Shown here: in pieces, positions 24,161 to 36,239 of the stretch
Layout: every line of letters begins with the position of its first letter
How positions within the stretch are numbered: the first letter of the stretch is position 1
Notes under the pieces: model-generated
What the model was told of the DNA's origin: nothing
The model's database searches: none
What the model saw: only the letters and a program-made list of their open reading frames with translations
Program-made: the position numbers and the translations under genes
DNA from: Argentina anserina
Lineage: Eukaryota > Streptophyta > Magnoliopsida > Rosales > Rosaceae
NCBI RefSeq assembly: GCF_933775445.1
Contig: NC_065877.1
Span: 34,856,694 to 34,920,693, forward strand
Length of the DNA: 64,000 bases
Direction: 5' to 3'

Positions 24161-24775
24161 TGTAAATACAATCTCAGTAAATAAAATTTACTATTTACCT
24201 TTTACAAATTACTTTTTACATTTACTGAAAGTAATTTATATTTACATTTACCGAAGGTAAAATTTAATTACATTTACCGTAGTAAATAAAAATTACATTT
24301 ACATTTTACCGTACACAGTAAATTACCAAAATACCCTTCTGTCGAAATTGCTCACACCGCCTCACACGGCGGCGCGTGTGCCACACGCGCCGAGCCCAAA
24401 ACCGGCGCGTGTGATGTCACCACCACTCCAAAACCCTCCTCCTTTCTCCCCTCTTCCTCTCTCCGGTCCTAGGCCGCCTCCTACTCCTCCCACGCTCCTC
24501 CACGCGCCGCCTCTAGGCGGCGGTAACCCTCCTTCCACCTCTCCCTCCGATCTCCACCAACAACCTCCCATTTCATCTAAAAAAAATCACACAACATCAC
24601 AACCATGAATTAAAAGCCTCCTTACCTAGATCGGAGTCCAAAACCGTCGGGAACGTTTGAAATGAGCTTCCTCTTCGTTGTGGCTCCTTGGCGGCAGGAG
24701 GAGGCTCGGCGTGCTCGAGGTGGTGGTAGGGGTCTTGCGATTCCCAAGGACGGTGGTGAGGTGCAGCTGCTCGGT

Positions 24776-25107
24776 GAGGAGAGGGAGAGGGAGAGGGAGA
24801 GGGAGAAAGCCGAGAGAGGGAGAGGGAGAAAGAGAGAACCGAGAGAGTGAAGAGAGAATGAGAGAAAAGAGAGAAAAAAGAGGGAAAAGAGAGAGTGGAG
24901 AGAGAATGGGAGAAAAGAGAGAAAAAAGAGAGAAAAGAGAGAGTGGGGCGGCGGAAAAGAGAGGGGAGAGAGAAGAGAAAAGAGAGAAAAGAGAGAGGAA
25001 AGAGAGAAAAGAGAGAGAGAAGAGAGAAAAGAGAGAAAAGAGAGAGTGGGGCGGCGGAAAAGAGAGGGGAGAGAGAAGAAGTGTTTTTTTTTTTTTTTTT
25101 TTTTTTT
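24776..25107. repeat. GA-rich low-complexity tract plus 24-T run
   Basis: Imperfect AGAGAGAAAAG repeats of about 300 bp, interrupted twice by GTGGGGCGGCGG, then 24 consecutive Ts (25084-25107). It is the expanded counterpart of the CT tract downstream of the LTR TATA box. The same tract lies at 32442-32773 in unit 2, where the T run is also 24. The long Glu/Lys/Arg-rich open frames across it are translations of the repeat, not genes. Confidence 0.85.
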
Positions 25108-25468
25108 CAGAAACCCTACCTCACAAAATGTCCTTTATACCCCTCCCCTTAAAATCGGAAACTATCTTCCGTCAATAATAACTTTTACGTACGTCGTCCG
25201 ATTAGAACGCGTCACATACTCTCGAACTCGTATCGACGAGCTCTACAACTTTCGTGAAGGAAGTTTTCGCAACCGATCGAAGGAATAAAAGTCGATATAT
25301 ACGTTGCGGAAACGTAACGTTTTTCAAATTAAACGTTCCGAGAACGTATCCGTTTTTTGTTTCAAAGCATCGTAAACAATAAGTTTCATTTTATTTGAAA
25401 TTCCAAAACTTAATAGAATTCAAATCAATTCACATATTGTTTTAAAAATCTAGGGTTATTACAATATA

Positions 25469-28400
25469 CCCATATATTGATATATATATGTGATTGAGAA
25501 CATTGAAAACGACGCATAAACCTGTAAGGAAATTCCCTTTAAACTATAAATACTTTTTTTTAGAAGAAACGACAATATTAAACTACAAATACTTAACTTA
25601 ATAATTACAAGTTGATAACTTGATAGAGTATTGCAGATTTATTAGTAGGATCGAATTGAAGTTGCTATTATTGACTTCTATCTTAGAATAAACATGAAGT
25701 TTGGGTTCATTTACACTTGGTTTAAGATCTAGTTAAAGTTAATGATAAGAACAAGCTAGGTATTATGCACTTATGCAGTATAACTTACTCAACAAAAATC
25801 ACTGACTTTTCACCCCAAAATAATAATAAAAAAACACAAATCACTGACTACCGATCGAGTAGAAAATACTTTTATGCTTCTAGATAAAGAATAGTGCTGG
25901 ACTTCAGCTAATAACATTGTTAGAACTTAGAAACCATAAATTCAAAACCACTAGCTATATCAGGCTAAACAAATTTACACATTATAGAAACCATATATTG
26001 AAATTCTTAAGCCACCAGGTATACATGAAGTATGGGTCGTCTATGGTACAAGAATGTATATCATACAAACATTTACAACTGATTGAACAAAATTACCACA
26101 TTGACAACAATTTTATTGAACTAAATTACGACTTTGACAACAAAATTATCATATTCATTTTACAAATTTACATATAATTGAACAAAATTACCATAATTAT
26201 AATAATTTGTTTAAAAACTTGTAAAATGTTGTAAGTGAAGTAAATATAGTAGAACTACAAATATTTAAATAGTTATTCGTTTTACCACAATGACAATAAA
26301 TTTGTAGTTATATTTGTAAATGTGGGTAGCTAAGAAAATTTTCATGAAGTAGTTATTATATATTCTTAAAGTTGCTGAGGAAAATAGACCATAAATTAAT
26401 GCTAGGATTAAGTTCAAGTTTACAAAGCAATGCAACTCTTTGTCAATATCATTGATGTGGACTTGTCCTAAAGGGAACATGGTTGTCCTTGGATAGCTGA
26501 TGTTTGCTGAGAAAAAGGTCAGAAAGTTTGTGTCTGAAAGAGTTTTGATCCATTTTAAAACTTAGGTTGCATGTATGGGTGCCGAAACCCTAGGTCAGAA
26601 AAACAGACAAACAGTGTTGCAAACGAGGGTCTATATCTGGGGAACTTCAGTAATTTGAGTCTCCATTTGGCCATATATGAGTTTGACCTGATGATCTTCA
26701 TGGCCCCGGCCATAATCCATCAATTAACTAATGCTTCATGACTTGCAATTAATGTACCAGGCATGGTTAGGAAAACTTGAGCAACCGACCATTAGTTAAT
26801 TAGTTTACATGATTACATCAAACACAGCAGCGAAATTAGTTTCCTGTTAAAATATCAAATTAAGTTGCCATATGCTGGATTTTAGCATCCATTCCATTCG
26901 ATTTGAAACTTGAGCAATCTTTGATATAAACACAGCAACTCGAACTCAAGTGTCTGGAAATTAGGGATTTTGGGTTCCGATATTCTTGATGAAATCAAAA
27001 GAATTGACCTACGCCTTCTAATTATTTTCTATATTCTTTTAGCTAATGACATGTCGATTGATCTTGAGAAAAAAGTTTAGGTGGATCCTTTCCTTGTTTC
27101 AATATAAGTTACATCACCAAACTGAAAGGCGAGTTCAATGACTTAATTATATATAGATGATATGTATGAGATTAGTGATTCCTTCAAAAGGAGAGAATAT
27201 GATTACACAAAAATTGCTCCTAGTCTCTACTCTCTAGTAATCAAAAACAAAGTTAAACTTCTTCTTGTACGTTACAGTCTGGTTCACCAAATTTACCTTA
27301 ATTACTGTGCTCCCTTACTAATAATAGTTCAAACTAGTAATGTTTGTCTAACCTTGTCCTCATTGCAGCGGTACAGACGTACAGTGGAATATTATTTACT
27401 TCTGGATAGAAATTAAAGACATTAACTTTAACTAATTTACCATTATTTTTCCTTCCCATATATTGTAATACGTTTGAAATTGTAGGCCATTAACTTCAAA
27501 GAAATTAACACTTTAAATTAACCAGAAAATTCTTAAAGATCAAGTCCCCTGTTTTATCTTGCATGATGGCGTTTTCTTCTGGCTAACCAATAGATCGATC
27601 GAGGAAAGGTTGGTATGCTTGAGCTACCCCAAAGTAATACATCATTACTAGATTGGCCATATCTAATTGTTAAATTATCCACTGACATGTCAGTTTCTCA
27701 TATGTGGCAGATGTAGGAATAGAAGCTCTCAGAGTATGTAGAATAGAAATGGCATTTTTGGATCCTGGGATTCAAATGATATTATTTCATTTATTTCCTT
27801 TGATTAAAAACGGAAAAGGGGTCTCACAGAATTTCCAATTTTTACGTACATATCTCTTAGTTTGACTGTAGTTTTAAGTTTTTTAGTTTTGGAAGTTGAT
27901 CCATATACATGATGATTATTTAAAATGTCTTATACAGCCAAGGAAAAATAATTTATTTAAAGGTTGATATATAATAGTTTGATAGGAACCTGTATTTGTC
28001 ATTTTGTATTTGGTTCTTTGAAGATTAATGAGGGTGGTTTCTCTGATAACTGAACATGAGCAACTGCGAAAGCAACTTAATTGGTAATTAAAAAATGCCA
28101 TTATTTTCTGAATTTGTAGCCTCTTTGAGATCCTTAATTTGGGTTTAAATAAGACCCGTATGCAGTAGTATTTCAAGAATCACCAACTTAAAGAGCCTCT
28201 CAATTCAATAATCCAATTCACTTGACCTGTGTTCCTTGGTAACTGGTCTTAAGAGGGGTGAGAATCTAAGCTTCTTTACCAAGTCATCGTGATTTTCGTG
28301 CAATTGTACTCTTCATTACTCATTCCTGAAAGGGCGGCCGAAGCTTCGGAGCCAGACCCCGTTGCAGGTGGCACATGAAAGCTTTTGGATGAAGCAAACA

Positions 28401-28573
28401 CTTATTTGTGAAACTCACTCGATCTGCTTGGTTCTCTTTTAAGCATATGCCAAGGAACCGGAACTCCTTCAAAGCCTAGTGGTACTTTTTAGACTTTTCT
28501 CAAGGGTCTGGTTTGAACTTCTGAATTCTTATCTTTCACCTTTTGGAGATTTTTAAACTTCAAGTAGAGAAGT
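25469..28573. other. Upstream region of NAC gene copy 1
   Basis: 3.1 kb of AT-rich DNA with no recognisable gene. It must include the promoter of the NAC gene. The 250 bp before the ATG are less AT-rich (GGGCGGCCGAAGCTTCGG near 28332) and are probably the 5' leader. No element could be assigned with confidence. Confidence 0.4.
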
Positions 28574-30167
28574 ATGGGAGAGAAGAATGATCAGATGGAT
28601 AAAGTTGATGATGTAATGTTGCCGGGTTTTCGCTTCCATCCAACTGATGAGGAGCTTGTTGGCTTTTACCTCAAGAGAAAGATTCAGCAAAGGCTTCTCC
28701 CCATTGAACTGATAAAGCAAGTGGACATTTATAAATATGATCCCTGGGATCTTCCAAGTAAGAAATGACTCCACTCACTCAAAATCTTGTCTGTCTTAAC
28801 AAGTTTTCACGTTTGGGTTTTGGTAGCAAACGTCCAAGTTTTCGCCTTTGCAACTGTTATTTATCTGATCTCTTTGGCGAGATAAAGGTTCTTACTGCAT
28901 ATATGGTATTTCTCAATTAGGTCAACAATGTAATAAGACGTGGATCGATTTAGTAGTCTGAATCTTACATATTCCACGGAACGATTACAAAAATTGCACA
29001 AACTCTTTAGTAGTGATTACAATAGTTTATGATGTTTATCCCTTTTTCATGTTTGGTTTGAAAGAACATTTTAAATTTTTAACTGATCTTAGCAATTGTT
29101 TCTTGTGAATTGTTACTGATCGAAGTTATGTTCTTCTTTATCATGATGCAGAGCTGGCCGGTACTGGGGAGAAAGAGTGGTACTTCTACTGCCCAAGGGA
29201 TCGAAAATACCGCAACAGTGCTAGGCCTAACCGAGTCACTGGAGCCGGGTTTTGGAAAGCAACAGGAACAGACAGGCCAATTTATTCATCTGAAGGGTCC
29301 AAGTGCATAGGCTTAAAGAAGTCCCTTGTTTTCTACAGAGGCAGAGCTGCTAAAGGAATCAAAACTGATTGGATGATGCACGAGTTTCGCCTTCCTTCTA
29401 TCGCAGACTCATCACCACCCAAGAAGCTGTTAGATAAAAGCCTTCCTCCAAATGTAAGTAGCAGTACTAGCTTGTTGGTTAAGACTTGGTTATCTCCCAT
29501 TTTCGCCTATTTTTAGTTTTAAGCTGGTTTTTCAGTCTCTAATCTGATATGTCATGTTGTTCAGGATGCATGGGCCATTTGCAGGATTTTCAAGAAAACA
29601 AACTCAATGGCACAAAGGGCTCTTTCTCAATCTTGGCTATCTCCATTGCCTGAACCAACAGCGTCTGGTTTTCTAACTCAGTGTCCTCAGTTCAGCTCCG
29701 AAAACAACATATCTTGCACCACTGACTTAGGACCAGCCATCCAGTTTTGGAGTAACAACAATGACTTACAACATCAACAAGCTTCAACTTATTCAGCTTT
29801 TGATGCTCTCCCTTATAAGCCCAACTTCAGTCCTGCATTAGTTGGAGAAAACATGTCCAATGGCTTTATGTTCTCTCCAATACAAATGTCATCACCACCC
29901 AATTTCAACCATGTCTTAGTTGGTGACATGAGTAATAACAACACCTCAGGGAGCATAGACTTTGAAGGTTCACAACAGCAACAGTTTAGTGGCTTCTCAA
30001 TCAGTTTGGCACAAGATCAGATTCAAGAAAACACCAACACAGTCCAGGCTAACAATACTAATAATCATTTGGGGACTATCAGATCAATTGGCTTTCCTTT
30101 CAGTTTGGGCTCAGATGATCCTAGTGACATGTCTACTAGCTATTCTACAAACAAGTGCTATACATGA
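28574..30167 (+). CDS. NAC-domain transcription factor, FEZ/ANAC094-like, copy 1
   Basis: Plant-specific transcription factor acting in the nucleus. Exons 28574-28757, 29152-29453 and 29565-30167 join to 362 residues; the two introns are at the positions common in NAC genes. The NAC domain occupies residues about 16-170: [18 protein letters not shown] (A), [16 protein letters not shown] (B), [29 protein letters not shown] (C), [20 protein letters not shown] and WMMHEFRLP (D), then [11 protein letters not shown] (E). The C-terminal half is Ser/Asn/Gln-rich, as in activation regions, and has no membrane anchor. The domain most resembles FEZ and ANAC094, known in root-cap stem-cell and organ development. 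Position between DEG8 and the SUV3-like gene supports orthology to ANAC094. No defect is visible. Confidence 0.93.
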
Positions 30168-30990
30168 TAGAGTTGATAGTTTACAGGACAAGGAATCTAT
30201 TCTTCTAGCTCTAGCAGTTTGAATAATGTTTGTTATTTAGCTACTAGTCATGTACAGTTTCCTAAGTTCCAATTATACCATTTTAGGCTCTACATTGTTT
30301 CTTCAAACCTCATTAGCACCAACCAAAAAAAAAATTAACATTATTACATTAAAACCAACCAAAAAAAATAGATGTACCAAAATTACTACAACACTTTGGA
30401 TCCAATTAAGTTCATGGTAAAAAAATCAAAGCTCTATACTTCACCTAATACCATTTGGCGTAATGTCCTAAATGAGAAGTCGTGAGTCAAACACACGAAA
30501 CACTTATTAAGTTGTAAGATTATTTTTTCAAGAAAGTTGAGAACATTTGGGCCACTTGAATGATATCTATGTTTAGTACAACTAGACTTATCAGAAAAGT
30601 AGCTGAGTGTTTGGTAAACTGACTTTTATAAGTAGTTGTTATTGTCAAAAGCAGTAACAAAGCGTTTGGTAAATTCAAACTAGCTTATGCTTTTAATTTT
30701 TCAAACGAAAAATTTAGACACTTGAGATCATTTTTGATTTTATTGTGAAACAATGTTCCTCATATATATTCTTAACATTACAACTTGGTTTCGATTAGGA
30801 TGATATTTATAATTATACTTCATTTCATGTTACGACGCTCGTCCATCAAACTTTGAGCAATGTTATTTCTTGTGCACCATGATGATTTTGCTCTTCTACG
30901 TATCATCATCTTCTTCTTCTTCTTCCATTTCTATTTCATACTTTCACTTTCTTCACCTAGCACAAAATGTCTATCACGATGCACATATCT
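30168..30990. other. Downstream region of NAC copy 1
   Basis: AT-rich DNA with the 3' untranslated region of the NAC gene at its start and a short (CTT)n run at about 30911-30925. It ends at the ATACA target-site copy (30991-30995) of the truncated LTR that follows. Confidence 0.5.
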
Positions 30991-30995
30991 ATACA

Positions 30996-31527
30996 TGTAA
31001 TAACCCTATTTTTCAAACAATATTTGGTTTGATATGAATTTTATAAAGTTGTGAAATTCAAGTAAAATAAATTTGATTGTTTGCGACTTTACGAAACGGA
31101 AACGGAAACGTTCTCGGAACGTTTAATTAGAAAAACGTTACGTTTCTGAACTAATATATCGACTTTTATTTCGTCGCTCGGTTGCAAAAACTTCCTTCAC
31201 TAAAGTTGTAGAGCTCGTCGATACGAGTGCGTGGACATGTGACGCGTTCGAATCGGACATCGGACGCGAAAGTTATTAACGTCGGAAGTTCGTTTCCGAT
31301 TTTGGAAACTAGTATAAATAGAAAAATTTAGGGATTAGGGTTTCCAGAGTTCACCCGCCCCCCTTCACTCTCTCTCTCCTCTCGCGTTCTCTCTCCCCGA
31401 TCGCCTCCCTCCCTCACTCGAAAACAAGCCGGCGATCTCTGCCTCCAGGCCGTCGTGCCTCTCACCGCCAACCTCCAAAGCACCGCAGGGACCTCCGCAC
31501 TCAACCCCGAGCCCGGTGCACCCCACT
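30996..31527 (+). mobile_element. Truncated LTR of the large family at the duplication junction
   Basis: The first 532 bp of the same LTR that is complete at 38662. It starts TGTAATAACCC after the target copy ATACA and includes the TATA box and CT-rich leader, but stops after CACCCCACT, where it is joined directly to the inner part of copy C. Its truncation is a product of the tandem duplication, not of insertion. Confidence 0.88.
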
Positions 31528-33129
31528 ACAATTAATACGTATTTCTGTACGTATAAGTACTATATACGTATTTCTGTACGTATAAATACTATATACGTAT
31601 TTCTGTACGTATAAGTACTATATACGTATTTCTATACGTATAAGTACTATATACATATTTCTGTACGTATAATTATTATATACGTATTTCTGTACGTATA
31701 ATTATTAAATACGTATTTATGTACGTATAAATAATAATACATATTTCTGTACGTATAAATATTAATACGTATTTCTGTACGTATAATTATTAATACGTAT
31801 TTCTGTACGTATACGTACGATTTAAATGTAAATACAATCTCAGTAAATAAAATTTACTATTTACCTTTTACAAATTACTTTTTACATTTACTGAAAGTAA
31901 TTTATATTTACATTTACCGAAGGTAAAATTTAATTACATTTACCGTAGTAAATAAAAATTACATTTACATTTTACCGTACACAGTAAATTACCAAAATAC
32001 CCTTCTGTCGAAATTGCTCACACCGCCTCACACGGCGGCGCGTGTGCCACACGCGCCGAGCCCAAAACCGGCGCGTGTGATGTCACCACCACTCCAAAAC
32101 CCTCCTCCTTTCTCCCCTCTTCCTCTCTCCGGTCCTAGGCCGCCTCCTACTCCTCCCACGCTCCTCCACGCGCCGCCTCTAGGCGGCGGTAACCCTCCTT
32201 CCACCTCTCCCTCCGATCTCCACCAACAACCTCCCATTTCATCTAAAAAAAATCACACAACATCACAACCATGAATTAAAAGCCTCCTTACCTAGATCGG
32301 AGTCCAAAACCGTCGGGAACGTTTGAAATGAGCTTCCTCTTCGTTGTGGCTCCTTGGCGGCAGGAGGAGGCTCGGCGTGCTCGAGGTGGTGGTAGGGGTC
32401 TTGCGATTCCCAAGGACGGTGGTGAGGTGCAGCTGCTCGGTGAGGAGAGGGAGAGGGAGAGGGAGAGGGAGAAAGCCGAGAGAGGGAGAGGGAGAAAGAG
32501 AGAACCGAGAGAGTGAAGAGAGAATGAGAGAAAAGAGAGAAAAAAGAGGGAAAAGAGAGAGTGGAGAGAGAATGGGAGAAAAGAGAGAAAAAAGAGAGAA
32601 AAGAGAGAGTGGGGCGGCGGAAAAGAGAGGGGAGAGAGAAGAGAAAAGAGAGAAAAGAGAGAGGAAAGAGAGAAAAGAGAGAGAGAAGAGAGAAAAGAGA
32701 GAAAAGAGAGAGTGGGGCGGCGGAAAAGAGAGGGGAGAGAGAAGAAGTGTTTTTTTTTTTTTTTTTTTTTTTTCAGAAACCCTACCTCACAAAATGTCCT
32801 TTATACCCCTCCCCTTAAAATCGGAAACTATCTTCCGTCAATAATAACTTTTACGTACGTCGTCCGATTAGAACGCGTCACATACTCTCGAACTCGTATC
32901 GACGAGCTCTACAACTTTCGTGAAGGAAGTTTTCGCAACCGATCGAAGGAATAAAAGTCGATATATACGTTGCGGAAACGTAACGTTTTTCAAATTAAAC
33001 GTTCCGAGAACGTATCCGTTTTTTGTTTCAAAGCATCGTAAACAATAAGTTTCATTTTATTTGAAATTCCAAAACTTAATAGAATTCAAATCAATTCACA
33101 TATTGTTTTAAAAATCTAGGGTTATTACA
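31528..33129 (-). mobile_element. Truncated LTR copy C' in tandem unit 2
   Basis: Duplicate of 23862-25463: about ten minisatellite units, GC-rich block, GA tract, 24-T run and the LTR promoter end, closing with GGGTTATTACA and one ATATA target copy (33130-33134). It lacks the first 1,478 bp that copy C has. Confidence 0.88.
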
Positions 33130-33134
33130 ATATA

Positions 33135-36100
33135 CCCATATATTGATATATATATGTGATTGAGAACATTGAAAACGACGCATAAACCTGTAAGGAAATT
33201 CCCTTTAAACTATAAATACTTTTTTTTAGAAGAAACGACAATATTAAACTACAAATACTTAACTTAATAATTACAAGTTGATAACTTGATAGAGTATTGC
33301 AGATTTATTAGTAGGATCGAATTGAAGTTGCTATTATTGACTTCTATCTTAGAATAAACATGAAGTTTGGGTTCATTTACACTTGGTTTAAGATCTAGTT
33401 AAAGTTAATGATAAGAACAAGCTAGGTATTATGCACTTATGCAGTATAACTTACTCAACAAAAATCACTGACTTTTCACCCCAAAATAATAATAAAAAAA
33501 CACAAATCACTGACTACCGATCGAGTAGAAAATACTTTTATGCTTCTAGATAAAGAATAGTGCTGGACTTCAGCTAATAACATTGTTAGAACTTAGAAAC
33601 CATAAATTCAAAACCACTAGCTATATCAGGCTAAACAAATTTACACATTATAGAAACCATATATTGAAATTCTTAAGCCACCAGGTATACATGAAGTATG
33701 GGTCGTCTATGGTACAAGAATGTATATCATACAAACATTTACAACTGATTGAACAAAATTACCACATTGACAACAATTTTATTGAACTAAATTACGACTT
33801 TGACAACAAAATTATCATATTCATTTTACAAATTTACATATAATTGAACAAAATTACCATAATTATAATAATTTGTTTAAAAACTTGTAAAATGTTGTAA
33901 GTGAAGTAAATATAGTAGAACTACAAATATTTAAATAGTTATTCGTTTTACCACAATGACAATAAATTTGTAGTTATATTTGTAAATGTGGGTAGCTAAG
34001 AAAATTTTCATGAAGTAGTTATTATATATTCTTAAAGTTGCTGAGGAAAATAGACCATAAATTAATGCTAGGATTAAGTTCAAGTTTACAAAGCAATGCA
34101 ACTCTTTGTCAATATCATTGATGTGGACTTGTCCTAAAGGGAACATGGTTGTCCTTGGATAGCTGATGTTTGCTGAGAAAAAGGTCAGAAAGTTTGTGTC
34201 TGAAAGAGTTTTGATCCATTTTAAAACTTAGGTTGCATGTATGGGTGCCGAAACCCTAGGTCAGAAAAACAGACAAACAGTGTTGCAAACGAGGGTCTAT
34301 ATCTGGGGAACTTCAGTAATTTGAGTCTCCATTTGGCCATATATGAGTTTGACCTGATGATCTTCATGGCCCCGGCCATAATCCATCAATTAACTAATGC
34401 TTCATGACTTGCAATTAATGTACCAGGCATGGTTAGGAAAACTTGAGCAACCGACCATTAGTTAATTAGTTTACATGATTACATCAAACACAGCAGCGAA
34501 ATTAGTTTCCTGTTAAAATATCAAATTAAGTTGCCATATGCTGGATTTTAGCATCCATTCCATTCGATTTGAAACTTGAGCAATCTTTGATATAAACACA
34601 GCAACTCGAACTCAAGTGTCTGGAAATTAGGGATTTTGGGTTCCGATATTCTTGATGAAATCAAAAGAATTGACCTACGCCTTCTAATTATTTTCTATAT
34701 TCTTTTAGCTAATGACATGTCGATTGATCTTGAGAAAAAAGTTTAGGTGGATCCTTTCCTTGTTTCAATATAAGTTACATCACCAAACTGAAAGGCGAGT
34801 TCAATGACTTAATTATATATAGATGATATGTATGAGATTAGTGATTCCTTCAAAAGGAGAGAATATGATTACACAAAAATTGCTCCTAGTCTCTACTCTC
34901 TAGTAATCAAAAACAAAGTTAAACTTCTTCTTGTACGTTACAGTCTGGTTCACCAAATTTACCTTAATTACTGTGCTCCCTTACTAATAATAGTTCAAAC
35001 TAGTAATGTTTGTCTAACCTTGTCCTCATTGCAGCGGTACAGACGTACAGTGGAATATTATTTACTTCTGGATAGAAATTAAAGACATTAACTTTAACTA
35101 ATTTACCATTATTTTTCCTTCCCATATATTGTAATACGTTTGAAATTGTAGGCCATTAACTTCAAAGAAATTAACACTTTAAATTAACCAGAAAATTCTT
35201 AAAGATCAAGTCCCCTGTTTTATCTTGCATGATGGCGTTTTCTTCTGGCTAACCAATAGATCGATCGAGGAAAGGTTGGTATGCTTGAGCTACCCCAAAG
35301 TAATACATCATTACTAGATTGGCCATATCTAATTGTTAAATTATCCACTGACATGTCAGTTTCTCATATGTGGCAGATGTAGGAATAGAAGCTCTCAGAG
35401 TATGTAGAATAGAAATGGCATTTTTGGATCCTGGGATTCAAATGATATTATTTCATTTATTTCCTTTGATTAAAAACGGAAAAGGGGTCTCACAGAATTT
35501 CCAATTTTTACGTACATATCTCTTAGTTTGACTGTAGTTTTAAGTTTTTTAGTTTTGGAAGTTGATCCATATACATGATGATTATTTAAAATGTCTTATA
35601 CAGCCAAGGAAAAATAATTTATTTAAAGGTTGATATATAATAGTTTGATAGGAACCTGTATTTGTCATTTTGTATTTGGTTCTTTGAAGATTAATGAGGG
35701 TGGTTTCTCTGATAACTGAACATGAGCAACTGCGAAAGCAACTTAATTGGTAATTAAAAAATGCCATTATTTTCTGAATTTGTAGCCTCTTTGAGATCCT
35801 TAATTTGGGTTTAAATAAGACCCGTATGCAGTAGTATTTCAAGAATCACCAACTTAAAGAGCCTCTCAATTCAATAATCCAATTCACTTGACCTGTGTTC
35901 CTTGGTAACTGGTCTTAAGAGGGGTGAGAATCTAAGCTTCTTTACCAAGTCATCGTGATTTTCGTGCAATTGTACTCTTCATTACTCATTCCTGAAAGGG
36001 CGGCCGAAGCTTCGGAGCCAGACCCCGTTGCAGGTGGCACATGAAAGCTTTTGGATGAAGCAAACACTTATTTGTGAAACTCACTCGATCTGCTTGGTTC

Positions 36101-36239
36101 TCTTTTAAGCATATGCCAAGGAACCGGAACTCCTTCAAAGCCTAGTGGTACTTTTTAGACTTTTCTCAAGGGTCTGGTTTGAACTTCTGAATTCTTATCT
36201 TTCACCTTTTGGAGATTTTTAAACTTCAAGTAGAGAAGT
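33135..36239. other. Upstream region of NAC gene copy 2
   Basis: Duplicate of 25469-28573. No gene recognised. Because the copied unit includes about 3.1 kb before the ATG, the second gene has probably kept its promoter. Confidence 0.5.

Larger units (their letters stand above)
22384..25463 (-). mobile_element. Solo LTR, large TGTAAYRACCC family, copy C
   Basis: Starts TGTAACGACCCC and ends GGGTTATTACA on the plus strand, so it is in minus orientation. It is flanked by a perfect 5-bp target duplication ATATA (22379-22383 and 25464-25468). Length is 3,080 bp, nearly the same as copy A. It contains the stem-loop chain (about 22730-23090), about ten units of the palindromic minisatellite (23870-24160), the GC-rich block (24350-24700) and a long GA-rich tract ending in 24 Ts (24776-25107), the counterpart of the CT tract in copy A. 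The left edge of the 7,666-bp tandem duplication lies inside it, at 23862. Confidence 0.8.
23862..31527 (+). repeat. Tandem duplication unit 1 (7,666 bp, with NAC gene)
   Basis: Everything here recurs at a constant offset of 7,666 bp in 31528-39193: LTR fragment, intergene, NAC gene and downstream DNA. Open frames in the two units have identical translations and constant offsets from end to end, so there are no net indels. The 24-T run and the adjoining GA tract are the same length in both. The one substitution that I found is G at 23989 versus A at 31655, in a CpG. The left breakpoint is inside LTR copy C, the right one inside the LTR that begins at 30996. Confidence 0.93.

Noticed and set aside
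24678..25178. Open frame of 166 codons rich in Glu, Lys and Arg (also at 32344-32844)
   Set aside because: It is the translation of the GA-rich repeat and the T run of an LTR; composition is purely repeat-driven and it lies within a mobile element.
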